Numbered from the stretch's first letter, positions 34,201 to 49,200 are shown. The stretch: DNA of 64,000 nucleotides from Spodoptera frugiperda (GCF_023101765.2 NC_064228.1:6688501-6752500); one strand, 5' to 3'. The notes: generated by a model not told the origin, from the letters alone. Numbers and translations: made by a program.

Positions 34201-37200
34201 TAGTCCCATTATGATAAGGAAACTCCATAACCAAAGTGGGGATCGCATCCCTAACCTCTCCTCCCCCATAGGAAGCCCCTACGAAAACGTCTACTATAGA
34301 AACAACGTATACGGTAACCTAAAACCTAAGTCCCCTAACACTCAAAGCCCTAGGACCAGAATTAAGACGACATTTGCTCATAAAATAAATCCACCTTCTC
34401 CTCAGTATTTTATATTCCCCACTCCGCCTCCAGTAGATAATTCCAAAAAGCCAAACTTTGAACGAACAGAACAGGAAAAGCAAACTAGTAATGAAAGTGA
34501 CAAACCTAAATTCGATGGTATAGAAAAACAATTAAGTCTCGAAGAAGAAATACCTATGATAGACGATGATTTGACTAATGACTTAGAGTTTAGGTATTCT
34601 AAAGTAGCGAACGATGATAAAAAGGAATCAACTCCCGAAAAGAGTCCTGACGTAGTTATAAATAAGAACCAAAGTTTCGATGACATGAAAAAAGAACTAA
34701 TGGCAGACATTCCAGAATTAGAAGAATTTGAGAAAGACTTGAAAGAGAACAAAAGAGATAAGATTATAAAGAACATCACAGAAGATATTAAGAAGATTGA
34801 TATAGAAGCTGACTCTTTAGACAGTACAGTTTTAGATGACAATGTAGATGAATTAAAGACTAAATATGAGAAACTAAAAGAGGAAAGGAAGAAATTGGTG
34901 ACTGAGATTCATGAAATCAAATGCAAGATGTCTGAAATTAGGTTGCAGGAAGATGACATTTTGAGAGAGGTAAGTTATGATTTTACTTCACATTTCACAA
35001 ATTATGTAAGAGTGGTCGCAAATGCGACTGCCGGACAAGGGGTCTTGGGTTCGATTCCCCGATTCGTGCAATTTTTTCGGTTTTCCGAAAATTTCTCAGT
35101 TGTAGCCCGGAGTCTGAAATTGTCCCTAGTATATGGGTATATGGCAATAGGCTCACCCCCTATTACATGGGACTTACAACACAAATGGTGAAAAGTGGGT
35201 GTACATTGTATAGCGGCATTACGCGCCGTAATGTGCACCTCTGCCTACCCCTTTGGGGATAAAAAGGCGTAAAGTGGTGTGTTCACAAATTAAGCGTAAT
35301 TTTTCAAAGATGCAAAGTTTAAATAAATAAATAGACACCCCATTCACTAATATTTTCTTTTTCCAGTTGGAAATGGAGAAAGCCCTAATCAAAGGAGAGT
35401 ATGACTCAGAAATAGCGATCCTAAACATAGAACAGAAGAAGAAAATGGACTTAGTGGAGAGTGCGAAGAAAATTGAAGAAGAAATAAAACAACTGAAAGA
35501 AAAACAAGAGACGAGGCAGAATGAGATGAGAGATAGAGTCGAGATCGCTACGTTGAAGGTTGAAAGGTAAGTCTAATGATTAGACACTAGATTTTCCCAA
35601 TACATTTTTATTGTTTAAAGTATGGCGATTTGTTTTCTCAAACATAGCATAGGCTTTCGACTGATTTAATTACTAGTATGTTATGTATAGTCCAGTATAT
35701 CATGATGTGGTATGATTATTATAAAATATAAGTTGATGGGTCACATGCTAAACTAAAATAACGATAATGAAATGTCAAATCAACAAAAATATATTTCAAA
35801 CACTAACTTTAGTGCAGGGTGTTCCCCAAGGACCAAACTGGGTCCACATATTTTCATAATGTTAATGTTTTGATATCTTCTATTTCAGGCTAGAGAAAGA
35901 CCTGAAGAGCAATGCAGCCACTCTTGAAGAGTTGCAGAACGCGCAGGATATCCTGGACAACGAGACTAAGATATCTGAGGACCTGGAATTCCAGCATCTG
36001 GAGGAAGAGTCAGAATTGTAAGTATACAATATTTCTAGACATAATTATCAATAGAATCGCGATTACTGGGCATAAAAAATGTTTAGGCAATTTATTATTT
36101 GTAATTAATGCTCATATTGTGTTTACTGAAGCTGTTAAAGTAATAATAGTATGTGAAATGTAGATCTAAGTTAATTTTAAGATTGTATATCATACTGTAT
36201 ATTTTATATTTTAAGTATGTATATTTTAAGATTGTATAGTATATCATCTGTAATATTGTGTACATAAAAGGATAAGCAAACAAAAAAAACTCTTATCTTT
36301 TACAGATTATCAAACAGAGAAGACATCCAAAACGAAATCATCTTACTAACAAAGAAAATAGAAGCGCAGAAAACAAGGATACTAACATTAAAATCAGAAG
36401 CAAATAACAATCTAACATCAGCACTAGACGAGACGAAAATACTACACGCAGAATATGTGAGACTATTAAACTTAGTCGAGGAACTAACTGGTAAAGTACA
36501 AGCTTTAGAGAAAGAACTTAAACCTATCGTAGCTAAACTTAACGATATAGAAAGAACACAATCCCCAGATAGCGCCTTTTTCACCGACCAAACAAGAGCT
36601 AAATCAGGGGAATTCGGCTATTCCCCACAAAGCTCTGATAGTGACGATATTGACCTAAAAATCTCAACCTTCGAAGACCATACTAAGAATCTTAAAGATA
36701 AATTCAATTCAATAGATCAAATGTCACAATCTATGACTGTAGATATTGAAAGAAGAGTCATCACTGACTTAGTAGATAGCACTGAAAGGTACAGCGAAAG
36801 CCCATCAAAGTCTTCCACGTCATCGAAAGAAAAGAAAGGATTTTGGGAAAGAAATTTCGACTCCTTAAAACGAAAGAGTAAAAAACCAAAATCGCCCGAA
36901 AAAGTCGACATCATGTCGCAGAGTTTGAACGAAAATCTGTTCTATAATGATAATATAGAAGCTGATGTTAGTTTAGACAAATTCAATAGCTTAAGGCATT
37001 CGAAGAAGAAGGATAAAACTGCTGGACCAGTTAAAAGCAATTCATCATCAAAAATACCAACATTCGCCGCTTTAGGAAAGATAATGAAAAAAGATTCGTT
37101 CGGTAAACGGTCTAGAGAGAACAGCCTTAAAAACGACGAATCAGACAAAGAGAACAATTCTAAAAACCGTTACATAAAGAATACAAAACCGATAAATGCT

Positions 37201-40200
37201 GACAACAAATACGTGAAAGCGAAATCTCTATCGCCCGATAAAAAAGAAGAAGACATCATGGAAGAAGTTGACACAGAAGATCAAATAACTAAAGTTACAT
37301 TTGAGAATACTCCCCCTAAAGAAAGCAGTATACAATCAGCTAAAATTCTTCATAGAAAGAGCTGTGGAGATGAACCTAGTGTGAAAGAATTTCAGAAGAT
37401 GACTGATGCTGTAAAGATTCCTTCGCAAGATGATATAGATCGGATATCGAAGGTGACTATAGATGCGCCCATATTGCCGAGTGATGCTGATATGAATACG
37501 TTGGGGAAGAGGACGTTGGATAGTCTGATGGAGGTCGAGAGGAAACGGCTTGAAATGTTGGAGGAACAAGGTAAATAGTATAATGTGTTGCTATCATTTT
37601 TCTATTTGTGGTTCCTATTTTTTTCTAATCGCAAAGTTGGTTTAAGTTTTTGTTATAGCATTAGTATTACTTAATACAGGTATAAATTGACTTGAATACA
37701 CGGTTAGCGCGGTAGCTGCCGCGCAACGTGTAACAGGTTCGATTACCGCACGGTACAACGCTTTGAGTGATTCACAAATTGTTGAATTGGGTCTGGATAG
37801 CACGTGTATGTCAACTTGTATATTTGTAACCCATGAGACAGGATAAATTCCTAGTCTGTGTGAGGTAACATTTTTGTAATACAAAAATTGGATGATTATC
37901 AAACAAAATACTTATAAAATGGACAGTTGTTATTTCACTTTGCCTATGCTTCTAAAGTCAGTATTTCAATTACACTAAAAATAAATCAATCAGTTTGATC
38001 CTAAAAAGCCTCTAGAATTTAACGAGATATTCTATAATCGTAATTCATTATTACAATTTTATATTAAAACATATTTATTCCTCTTCCCAAAAGGATGCCA
38101 AGTAATCGAAAACGAACGTGAAAAGATATCGGAATTAAAACGCCGAGTGCAAGACGAAACGAAAAAACTTTGGAACCAGAAGTATCGGTCGGAACAAAGC
38201 AAGTCGTTGGAGGAGCAGTATCACAGCTTACCCCCTTTGTTGCCGCGAGAGGATGAAGATAAGACTTTCGACAGAAGTGCTATGGAGGATACCAGTCTGA
38301 TCGATGACAGTTTCATGGCAAACTCCAGCATTTTTGAAGAGAGGTAAGTCTTTTGATATACCTACTTCTGTTTCATACTCCATACAGTACCCTTAGTACG
38401 AGAAAGAAGAACAACAAAGAATTGGTTGGTTCATTCGCGCCAGCCAATCAGAGCGCCGAAGTCGCTCTCGTTTTGTTTTCGTCCAACATAAAGCAAACTC
38501 GTACTAAGGGTAGCAAGTTGAAACTTTTCTTTTACGTTTTTACCTCTGTCAATTTATAATCGGTAAGTAATTAAGAAACGAACTGTAAACACTTCATCTA
38601 CTGGTAGGTACATTCTAAGGTACCTGGATCTGGTAGGAACATTCGGAATATACTTCGGAATGACAATCCCATATATTCTGGTAAACGCCACACAACGAAT
38701 ATTCTTCGAATACATATCTGAATAAGTACTGAGTATTTATAATGCCTTTGTATTCAGGAAACAGAAATACTAAAGTCATTAACAACAGAAGTGATACAAC
38801 AAGTAAACGTCCAATTCTTCAAACTGTATTATTAAAGCAGCTCCATTAATATTTATTACCCATTTCACTGCAAAATATTCATCATGAACACTAGAACTCA
38901 ACACAAAGACCTGTTCTCACAAAACCAATGATTCAATCGCTGATAAGTTATCAGGCAGTTTTCTCGCGACTACACGCGCGGGCACTCGCGTCACATGTCT
39001 AAATGTGACACACAGTAAAATAAATTGTGTTTCATTAGCTTGGTAATGAGTGAAATTAAAAACATAGTATATTTTTGACATTAGTAAGTGTGGCGGCGAT
39101 TGCTTACCATCAGGTGATCCGTCTGATCATGTGCCGTGTTAACACATATAAAACAATTATTGTATAGTGTTTCTGTTTAACATTTCAATCCAGATATTTT
39201 GGATTAAGATTAATTTACATTTAATTTCGGTTTATAGTGTCTGTCGGTCTGTTGTTTTCAGCTGTGTGTGATGTTTAGTTATCTTAGTTTTTGGAAGTGA
39301 AGTGCTATTTCTAGGCGGTCCTTAAGTCCGGGAGAATTTGTATTACTGACAAGTAAACTAAACACAATAAACGTGTTCAAAGTATTTCGTTGCGAATACC
39401 AACCATATTACTGACTATTGAGTTTTTCTACAGCCAAAAAGTTACGAGAATCACCAAAAACGCTATAATTATGACTTTTCTATATGAATATAATCAACTA
39501 GCAAACCCGACAAACTCTGTTTCACCACCAATGATTTCCCCCGTTTTCCTGCTTTTCTCTCAATTTCTTCCTTAATTTTCTTTAATATAAACCTAACAGA
39601 GCCCGAGACCTTCCAACGAATGCAAAACTGTGGAAATCAGTTCGTGTGGTCTGGAGTTAAAGCGTTAGGAAGGTAACCCCGACTTATTTTTATATTATAG
39701 ATACAATAAATACATTTTGGTTATGTGAACATATACCCAAGTACTGCTTTCCAAGTAATTTACCTAGGTGGACTCGTTACTGCTTTCCAAGTACAAACAT
39801 AGTTCGTCTAAAATAAAATAAACAGGTACAAAATCATCCAACCGAGAACGAACCTAACTGTAAAATTACAAACACAGTGATAAGCAAGGAAAACATCAGG
39901 TAGGCAAGCAGCCGAGTTGTTTAACTAAATATATACATACATACATTATGTACAGAGACCGGCACGTCTACCTACACCTTTTTATAATTCCATTATTCAA
40001 TTTTCAACTGTATTATATTGGTATAAAGACTAAAATTCAATTAGACTAGGTAGTAGTAGCTTGAACTGCTGTCGCTTGTAACTTATGTATATGAGTATGA
40101 GTTAAGCTCCTACTTAGAAATATGCAAATGACTAGAAAGAAAATATAGTCAGACAATTATACATTATACAAATTGTTATATGCATTACTGTCACCAATTT

Positions 40201-43200
40201 TAAATACGTTGGTGAAAATACTTTTGAATTTTAAATGCTTATACCAAGCGTATTGGCATCGAACTCGCGTCATGATTTCATGATGATTACATATTTGACA
40301 GAGACCAGGCAGTAGGACTCTCTGATAAATATGGCAATAGGCTCACCCTTTCTGAAAGTGAAAGTACTTTCCATAACAACGTATAGGTTACGTTTAAAAA
40401 ACCTACCTCCTTCATTTTGACGTCGGTATTAAATAAAACCTGTTAGTGTAACAAATACTTTTCTGAAAACCAAGCCAATCACGAGATTATCGCGGACAAA
40501 CATACGTACAGGTCAAACTGAGAACCTCCTTCCTTTTGAAGTCGAAAAAAAAGATATTGAAATATGGCAATTACATGCTCACCGTTTCTACAAGTGTGAA
40601 AGTGCCAAAATGTTCTGAATGTGCTTCAATTACCTTCGTAATGTATCATATTGAATTATCACAATATGCTCACCCTTTCTGAAAGTTTGAAAGTGCCAAA
40701 ATGTTCCAAAAGTGCCACAATAACCTTCGTAATATATCATATTGAATTATCTCAATATGCTCGCTGTTTCTGAAAGTTTAAAAGTGCTGAAAGTGCCACA
40801 ATTACCTACGTTCGTTACCTACGTTTATCATTTGAATTTTGACAATATGTGCTCACCCTTTCTTAAAGTAAGAAAGTACCAAAATGTCCTGAATGTGCCA
40901 TAATAACCTTCGTAACGTATGATATTTAAGAATGATTCAATGTTGATAAAATGTGAGTGATATCACCTCGTGTATGGACAGTGTGATGTCACGCTTTTCC
41001 ATTAAACAATTGATACAAATTGGAGTGTGATACTCGTACAGACAGCAAAACTACCTATCGTAATTTGTTGATATTCTGCCACATGTTTTCAACTTTATTT
41101 GTGTAGTAATAATGCCCAAATTATAACTATTATTATTAAGAATATAGTTTAGTTTTAGACCTATTTGTGTACTAAAATGGTCGAAAAATAAATAAAAAAT
41201 AAAAAGTCTGACAGCCTCTCTTGCCCAGAGCATAAATGATATTTATTTTGCAAATAGGTTACAATATAACTCTTTTACACGTCAATCTCTTAAATAACTA
41301 GATGAGGCCGGCATTTCCTATCGGACTACTCTGAGAAGAAATGCCGAAACAAACTCAGAGGTCATTGTCTCTTTTAAAGTCCAGACATAATCAATTAAAG
41401 ATGTCATGGAACCGTGCAAGTTGATTCTGTTGTAGTCTTTTGGGGAAAGAACCGCAACAGTTTGAGCGGACCTGTTCAGATGGCAGGAGACATTCGTTTA
41501 TCCTCCCCACTCTTTGCTCAAAACTACAGCTATTTAATGAGCTTACTGACTCACTGATACACCGTACATATGTAGCTCCATAAAAAAATTGCCAAGATAA
41601 CCTCGCGTAATTTATCAATTTCTCAACGATGCAAACACCTGACTTTATAGCGTACGGATGTTAGTACAATTATTTTGAAAATCTTCAACAGGAAACACAA
41701 CGTTTAACGAGTAAAATAAATTATTAATTAAATAAATAAGTGACTGAGAGTGTGAATAACAAAACTTTTCTTTCTTGAACATCTGTTTTTCATTACGCAC
41801 TTCCAATTCTACACACGTAGACATATCAAGCTATACAACACCAGTTTACCATGGTCTCACTTTGTATGGTCTTTCCGGATATTCAACGGTCAGTTTATAC
41901 TGGTTTTGCATACCTTTATGTGTGCCTATACAAATATGTATCTTTTTGTACGAAATGATTAATAGGTTTGCCGTCAATATTTCATCCAGTTGTTCATAAG
42001 ATGATGAAAACCTTTGTATTTTATTGACTTATTAAATACTAGCTACTTCTGCGCGGTTTTATCAACTCTGTTCGGCTCCTATTGATCATAGTGTGATGCT
42101 TTACCTTATAACCTTGCTTTATAAATGAACTATCTAACACAAAAATAATTATTCACATCAGACCAGTAGTTTTAGAGATTAGCGAAACGAACGCTCTTTC
42201 GTTTCGATCATGTTAAACGTAAAACAAACTCTTACTAAGCCCTCAGAGGGTTGCTGTTCGGTCTTTATTGTTAAATGTATGTACATATGTGACATTTAAC
42301 ATCTCGAGAGCACAAAAATCTATGGACCTATGGGAAAGCTTTATACATATTTTATATAGTAGGTACAAATATTACTGGTACATACTAATGTTATTTATGT
42401 ATGTGTGTATCTTAATGGACATTCGACTATTTACTTTGCTATCCGTGTCACTAGGTCTAAGATAGCGTGGTGATAGCGAATCTATTTACTGATAAACTTT
42501 ATAGGACGCATTCTCGGTTATAAATAATTTGTTCTATCTGACTATGTACATATAGATATAAGAAAAGTATTGCCTCGAATTGAGCCATCGGGAAGTGGTC
42601 TGCTGAGAATTTATGTGATGTGTTTTCATTCTTGCTAGTTATTTGCATACCTCACTTATTTAGAAATGAAAATGTAAAATTCCAATACTTTTTACCCGAC
42701 TCAATGTACGAAAACAAAATCTCAACAAGTTTTTGTTAAGAACGTTGCCCCAGACTGGGGTTTTCTCCTGTGTCGTGGATGCGTTTACAAACATATAAGC
42801 TCAAGTGCACATGACACCCAGTGTTTCTTCGTGCGGGAATTGGGCCCGCTATGTTGCCCGGCAGCCAGTTGCAACGGTGCAGTTGATAAAGGTCCCAGTT
42901 GGATTTCCTTTAAAAATACCTTTTTTGTCTAATATTATTAAAATTATTCGTCTGGCTTTATGATTAGTAAAAACAACTGCAAACATTCATAATACGATAA
43001 AGAGCCAGTTTAATACTAAAACAGTTAAACTTCTGTATTACGAATATGAACAAGAGTGTCTACTGTATGACTGTATGACTCAGAATGTATTGAGAAAGTC
43101 AAGTTCATTGTTCATTGGCTTATTGATAAAATTACTTTAATACATGTGTAGGATCAATTGATAATATTGTCACGTATACGTTTTTTCCCGAATGTAGAAA

Positions 43201-46200
43201 TATACAGTACATTCATATAATTAATGTTTTTAGTTAAACGTAAAGGAAGTAGGACATAAGCCCATACATAACATCAGCACACGGGTTCAAATCCAAATTC
43301 ATTTATTGATAAATCTCGCAATCACCCCTTAAGAGATATAATTTAGTCATAGATTTCATACAAAATGTATCAAAAAATCATCCAATGACTTCTCCTGCCT
43401 TGGGTAAGGCGAAAAGCAATGTCAGACTGTTACTGACTAAAAACCACCACGTTCCTACTCCTGCTTATCGAACCGGAGCCCCGGTAAACCCGCTACGCAG
43501 CCAGCAGCTCCGGGCACAGCACACAAAATAACACATTCATAAAATTGAAATATTGCTATTGGTTATTGGGATTTTCTTGTAAAGATCCCCTCAGCCCAGT
43601 ACTTAATCTCATCGACTACCAAGCCACTAACACATACATTAATTAAACCTATAGTGACTATGTATCAATTACAATATTATTTGATATTACTAATGATCAA
43701 TATAGATCTGTGTGTGCCCTCTTGGCATCACAATCACAGCTAACTACTCCGGTATGCGACTCCTATTTGGGACGTGTTACAATATACGGAGTGTTTCAAT
43801 TATGCTGTCGTAAAAACACTTATGGGACAAAAGTTCTAAATTATGAAATGCATATTTTTTTAGTATCAGCTGTTAGTTGAACAGTCGGATGTGAATAGGA
43901 GCTATTGGGTTTAATTCCAATGTCGAGTAAAGTGTTATTTTCACGATTATCGTAATTCAAAAAACCTATACCATTATGACATTTTCTGGGTAAGATTATC
44001 AGACACTCCTGACTTACGGTGATGGAAAAAATCGAGAAGGAAACCTGGCCGTATAATCTCTAATTGAATTTGAAATCACCAATCTGCTTTGAGCAAACAT
44101 AGTGATTAATGCTCAAATCTTCTCCGTGGCCGAGAAAAGGCCTTAGGTCAGCAGTGGCCACTTATAGGCTGTTGATGTGATCCGTCTACATAACATTGAT
44201 TCAAATTCACATAACTCTCTTGTAAATAATTTCCCCGCTCTATCTGCAATACCGGTAAAAACAAGATAGTATAAATAAAGATTTATCAAGCGAACATGCT
44301 GATAGCGTTATCTAGCACTTTATCAGGCGGATAGTTTATGGATTCGCGGGAGTGGTATTGATTTTTCTGGCTAACCACTCTACTGTATTGGTTGAGATAC
44401 TTCATTTAGGTTATATGTACTTATTTAGACCGTTTTTGCTTGGTTATATTTTAGAGAACTGAGAGTTCCGGAGCTGCGGACTACATAGCGGGTTTACCGG
44501 AGCTCCGGCTCGAAAAGCAGGAGTAGGAACGGGGTGGTTCAGTAAGAGTCTGACACTCTCTCACGCCTTGCTCGAGGCGAGAGAAGCAATTGAATGAATT
44601 TTCTCCCCAACAAAAAAAAGCAGGTCACCCGTTACAAAATAATGAAAAATGCATGCTCCGTAACGTATCTCTACCGGGAAAACTCGCATTAAACCTGTAT
44701 AAAGTTGTCTTTATGACCATACAAAAATAATCCTTATAAGAAATAAAATAAGGCCAAAAGTATAAAAATGTCACGTCACACATAAAACTCAGCCGTTAAT
44801 CCAAAAATGGCCTAATTAAAATTAATTTTACAGTCGAATTACACACCTTTTCCCATTTCAAAAGGTTTTAAATCACTTGACACGCTCATTTATTTTATTA
44901 TCAGTTTCATAACTATAGCGACTGAAATAGCACGTTAAGCTGCCAGTCCAAACTGTCAAAGAAGCATCTATGACTCTGATTGGCCGGCTCGAATAAACCA
45001 ACCAATCAAAACGTCGAACGCGCTTTCGTTTCGATTACTTTAAACTTAAAGCAAACTCGTACTAAGGGCACTGATTGATTTTATTGTTCTTCTCCCTGAG
45101 ACTTTGAGTTTCATTGTTTCGGCGATTTTATGTCCTCTTCTGTAGATCTCTGTGCACAGGAGTTGTAGTATTAAGTATAAGTAACGAAACCGCGGAAAAT
45201 TTACCGGAAATCTTATGCAGGGGCTCCGACTCGCAGTAGGAGTAGGAACGCGGTGGGTTTTTAGTCAGTAAGAGTCTGACACTCTCTCTCGCCCAAGGCG
45301 TAGTTTCTTAAGTACGGTATGTCAGTATGTCTCTTAAATACGGCAGTAAGACTCGATGCTAAACCCAACCCACTTAGTTAGAAAAAGCTGAAAATAGTAT
45401 AACCTTTAAACTATACTTTAAAACAACATATTATTCCTTGCTAACGACGGAACTAAAATGGAGAACGCCGGATTTGTATAATGTAAAAGTTTTTACGAAA
45501 ATAGTTCAACGATCAAAGAGTAGGAGAGTTATTTTTAAACTGAAATGTCAATTCTATTACCATAAAATACGTTTGAAACTACCAAACGTTTGTTTTGGCT
45601 TTGAGAAGACTGTTTAAATTACTCTTTAAGTTTTGATCAGTTTGTTTATATTATAACTTTCGTGAGACATACAAAATTAATTATAATGTTTTTTGGCTTA
45701 CTTACGTAACTATTTGAAAAGGAACTCAATTTTTTTGAAGCCATGCTCATATTAACAGCACGACATAGAGAGTAGCAGCATAGCAACCTTTTGGAATTTG
45801 TAATGACTGCGAAATCTTGGAATTGAAGTGTGACTAAGACATATTTACATAAAAATATGAATCACAGTAACCTTTATTTCTTCAAGGATAAGGTAAATGT
45901 TCATGTCATATAGGTTGAGTCTATTGCCATATTAAACACAAAAACAGCTTCTTTTTCTATGTAATACCGACAATCCCCGATTCCCCAAAAACCAAAACCC
46001 CAAAAATTTTATTCCTAACCCCCCAAAAGGCCGACAACGCACTTGTAATGCTTTTGGTGTTTCGGGTGTCCAATGGCAACGAATAAAATCCAATAAGACA
46101 TTAAAGCGTTGCTCATCTTAAGAATCGATTTCAAAACCCTTCGACCAAAGAACCAGTCATATACATGTAAACTTCATAAAATATGACACAACAATATAAC

Positions 46201-49200
46201 AATACCTACGGCACAAAATTCCAACATCCTATACATGACATAAACTCATTGTGTCAACGCATATTATAAACTTCCAGCCAATTGAGTTCAACAGATGTTT
46301 TCGCTGTCGACTCCACGCATTCACTGTCCAAACTCATAACTTAGTGTATAATCGGGCTACTCCACGTATTTTCGGGAACTGTTTTCATGAACATTTGGAC
46401 CCAAGTCCTAATTTGGTGTAGTGAATCAGTGTTTTGTTTTTTGAGTGTTGTAATATCAGTGATATCTAATAACTCGCTTCAAGCCAGCGTCTAAAAGTCA
46501 TTGAGTGGACGCCTACGTAAGGCTTTTGACCTCCTGGGCAAATTATGATCTATAAATAAAACAAAAAAATCATAAATACTTACTACCAAAAACGTTCTAA
46601 ATATTTCGTTAATTTTTACAATTTTTTATCTTAATGTCCGTTTGTAGATTATTTTAAAATATCAAACACATATTTTAAATTTTCTTACGGAAATAAAATT
46701 AAATACGTCACTTCTGGGTACGTTTTATACGTAGAAATGACGTATTTGCTACTACTCTTAAACTTTGATTCGTTTTATCTAAGTATTGTTATCTTATATG
46801 ACAAAATAATACGAGTCTAATATTGTTTCATGACCTAACTGACTGGCAAAATCGATTTAAAATTTTCATACCCCGTCATCATCCGTATTTTGACTTATTT
46901 ATTTATGAATCTTTGTGCAGTGCTGTGTTTGTGAAAAAATTCTCAAAAGAGTGTTAAAATAAAACAGATACGTCTTGCGGTGTTTGTTTTCGTCTAATAC
47001 AGTTGCTTTTGTTATGAATTTACGATTTATTTTTAAACCCCGTCTTCATTTAAAATTGAAGTTTGTTTACGGAAAACACTGAATAATGCTTTTAGCTTTA
47101 ATTTTGTAAGGGAACATGTTTTTTTATTTTCGATTTTTGAGGTTAAATACATGAACTTTAATAAATCGGTAACTCGGTCATTTGCTAATGGATTTCCAAT
47201 AAGTTTAAACAAATTTGTTTGTTTTCACTTATTTTTTAGCTTATCTGTTGTTTGAAATAAACCAGAAAATATTTCTCAGTAAGGAGCAGGGAATTGCACC
47301 CGGTGTATGGCAATGGACTCCACTTCTATGTATCATTATGTACATCACTCGTGAAATGTGGGCTATACGTTGTATTTGTGTAAAATAAAGTAATTTTCAT
47401 ATCATAAAACTTCAGTATTACGCATGGTGTTCAAATCAAATCAAATCCTTTATTTGCCAATATATTTGTTTGGTATTAAGTCGTCAGTAAATTTTATTGA
47501 GAAGGTAAAATCATCCAATGACTTCTCTCTTGTCCTTGAGTGAGGCGAGAAGGAGTGTCAGACTCTTATTGACTAAGAACCACTCCGTTCCTACTCTTGT
47601 TTCGAGCCAGAGCTAGACAGTCCGCAGCTCCGGTATATCTATTGACATCTGAGTCAATAAACAAAAAAGCATCGCCACGCTTTTTATTCTCGAAGGGGTA
47701 GGCAGAGGTCATTACGGCACGTAATGCCAATTTGCACCCAGTTTTCACCATTTGTGTTAAGGTCTCATGTAATAGGGGTGGGCTTATTGCCATATATTGG
47801 ACACAATGCTAGACTCGGTGCTACTACCTACTGAGGAATTTTCTAGAAACCGAAAATAGATTTCACTTTTTTCAATAAACAAAATTATGCTAATAGCAGA
47901 TTACTATGATTTATTACACAATTAAATAGAAAACTAATTAATATTCCTAGTCTGCTTAACCTAGTAGAGGACAATAAGGCGACTGATTATAATACAACGA
48001 CGCCTGTCTGTCTGTCCGTTCTAACCTCATTACATGCTTAACATATTTTGATTGTTTTCTTTTTCAAGAGTAGGTGCATGGAAATGCAGTTTGTTAGTAG
48101 TGTCTCAGAACATTTCTTAAATTATTTTTGCAACAAGCATTTTGTTGCTGATAAATTGATTTTCAATATAGGAGACAAATAATTATTAACCTCTTGTATG
48201 ACAAATAAAAAACTACATTTAGCATAGTTATCAACTAGACATTTCACCGCCAAAAATATTCCACACAGGACGTTAAAATAAACGACTATCTAATTCATTT
48301 AAAACTGTAATTAACGTTTTAATTACCATTTGACTATACAGACAACAGCACTTCAACCTACCCTAAAACCAACTAAACAATTTAACGGATCATTAACCTT
48401 ATTACCCTAGTTCTAAAGTCGACAATAGATTGTACGAATGTGACAGGTTACCATGCACATGTGACCATAGTGAATTATTATCTGTGGGGAAAGTTGACAG
48501 TTCTTTTTTTTAATACAAGTATGGCCGCCTAGTGTAGTGATCGTGTGTGTGTGTGTGTGTGTTCAAAATGTCAAAAGAAAAATCGAAGGATAATAATAAA
48601 AAATGTTCGCTGTTGTGTTGGTAAGTTTGTGTACCTATAGTTTTAATTTATGTGTATGTGTTTTTTCGTTTTTCTGTGTTAGCCCGGAGGTTTAAGACGC
48701 CCGCTTCTCATGCATGAGGGTGCGGGTTCGAATACTAAAACAAAACTGGTTTTAAAAATGATAAAAGTTTGATGAAATAGGGAATATACAATAGATATTG
48801 CCAATTGAGTGCGATTGTACAGAAGACATTCACATCACGATTCTAGAAGTAGATTAATTCTCTTGCCGGTATAAGTCAAATAAATTTTGTATTTACACAA
48901 TAAATCTCAGTAATATTGTAAATATTTAGTTACCGTACTCCTCCAAAACGGCTTTACCGATTTTTACCAAATTTTATATGCGTATTCAGTAGGTCTGAGT
49001 ACTGACTACTGTCTAATAAGGGTTGTTCACACTTAATTTTTTTTTAATATTTTGATTAAATCATTTATAAGGCAAAACAAAATTTGCCGGTCCGCTAGTG
49101 TATCAATAAATCAACCCACAACCCCATCTCAAAATTCCATTCCCAGAAGTTACTCTGTAACTGCATTTGTCTACGTCATAAGAGAAGTGCGTGTATTAAC

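Larger units (their letters stand above)
38344..48542 (+). other. long LL5/PHLDB intron
   Basis: About 10 kb of repeats and AT-rich sequence. The stretches 38600-39090, 39130-40300 and 41650-42180 show no recognisable content. Confidence 0.6.

Noticed and set aside
48681..48736. tRNA-like head with intact B box
   Set aside because: It is the head of SINE family C; the acceptor stem and anticodon arm do not fold as a tRNA.
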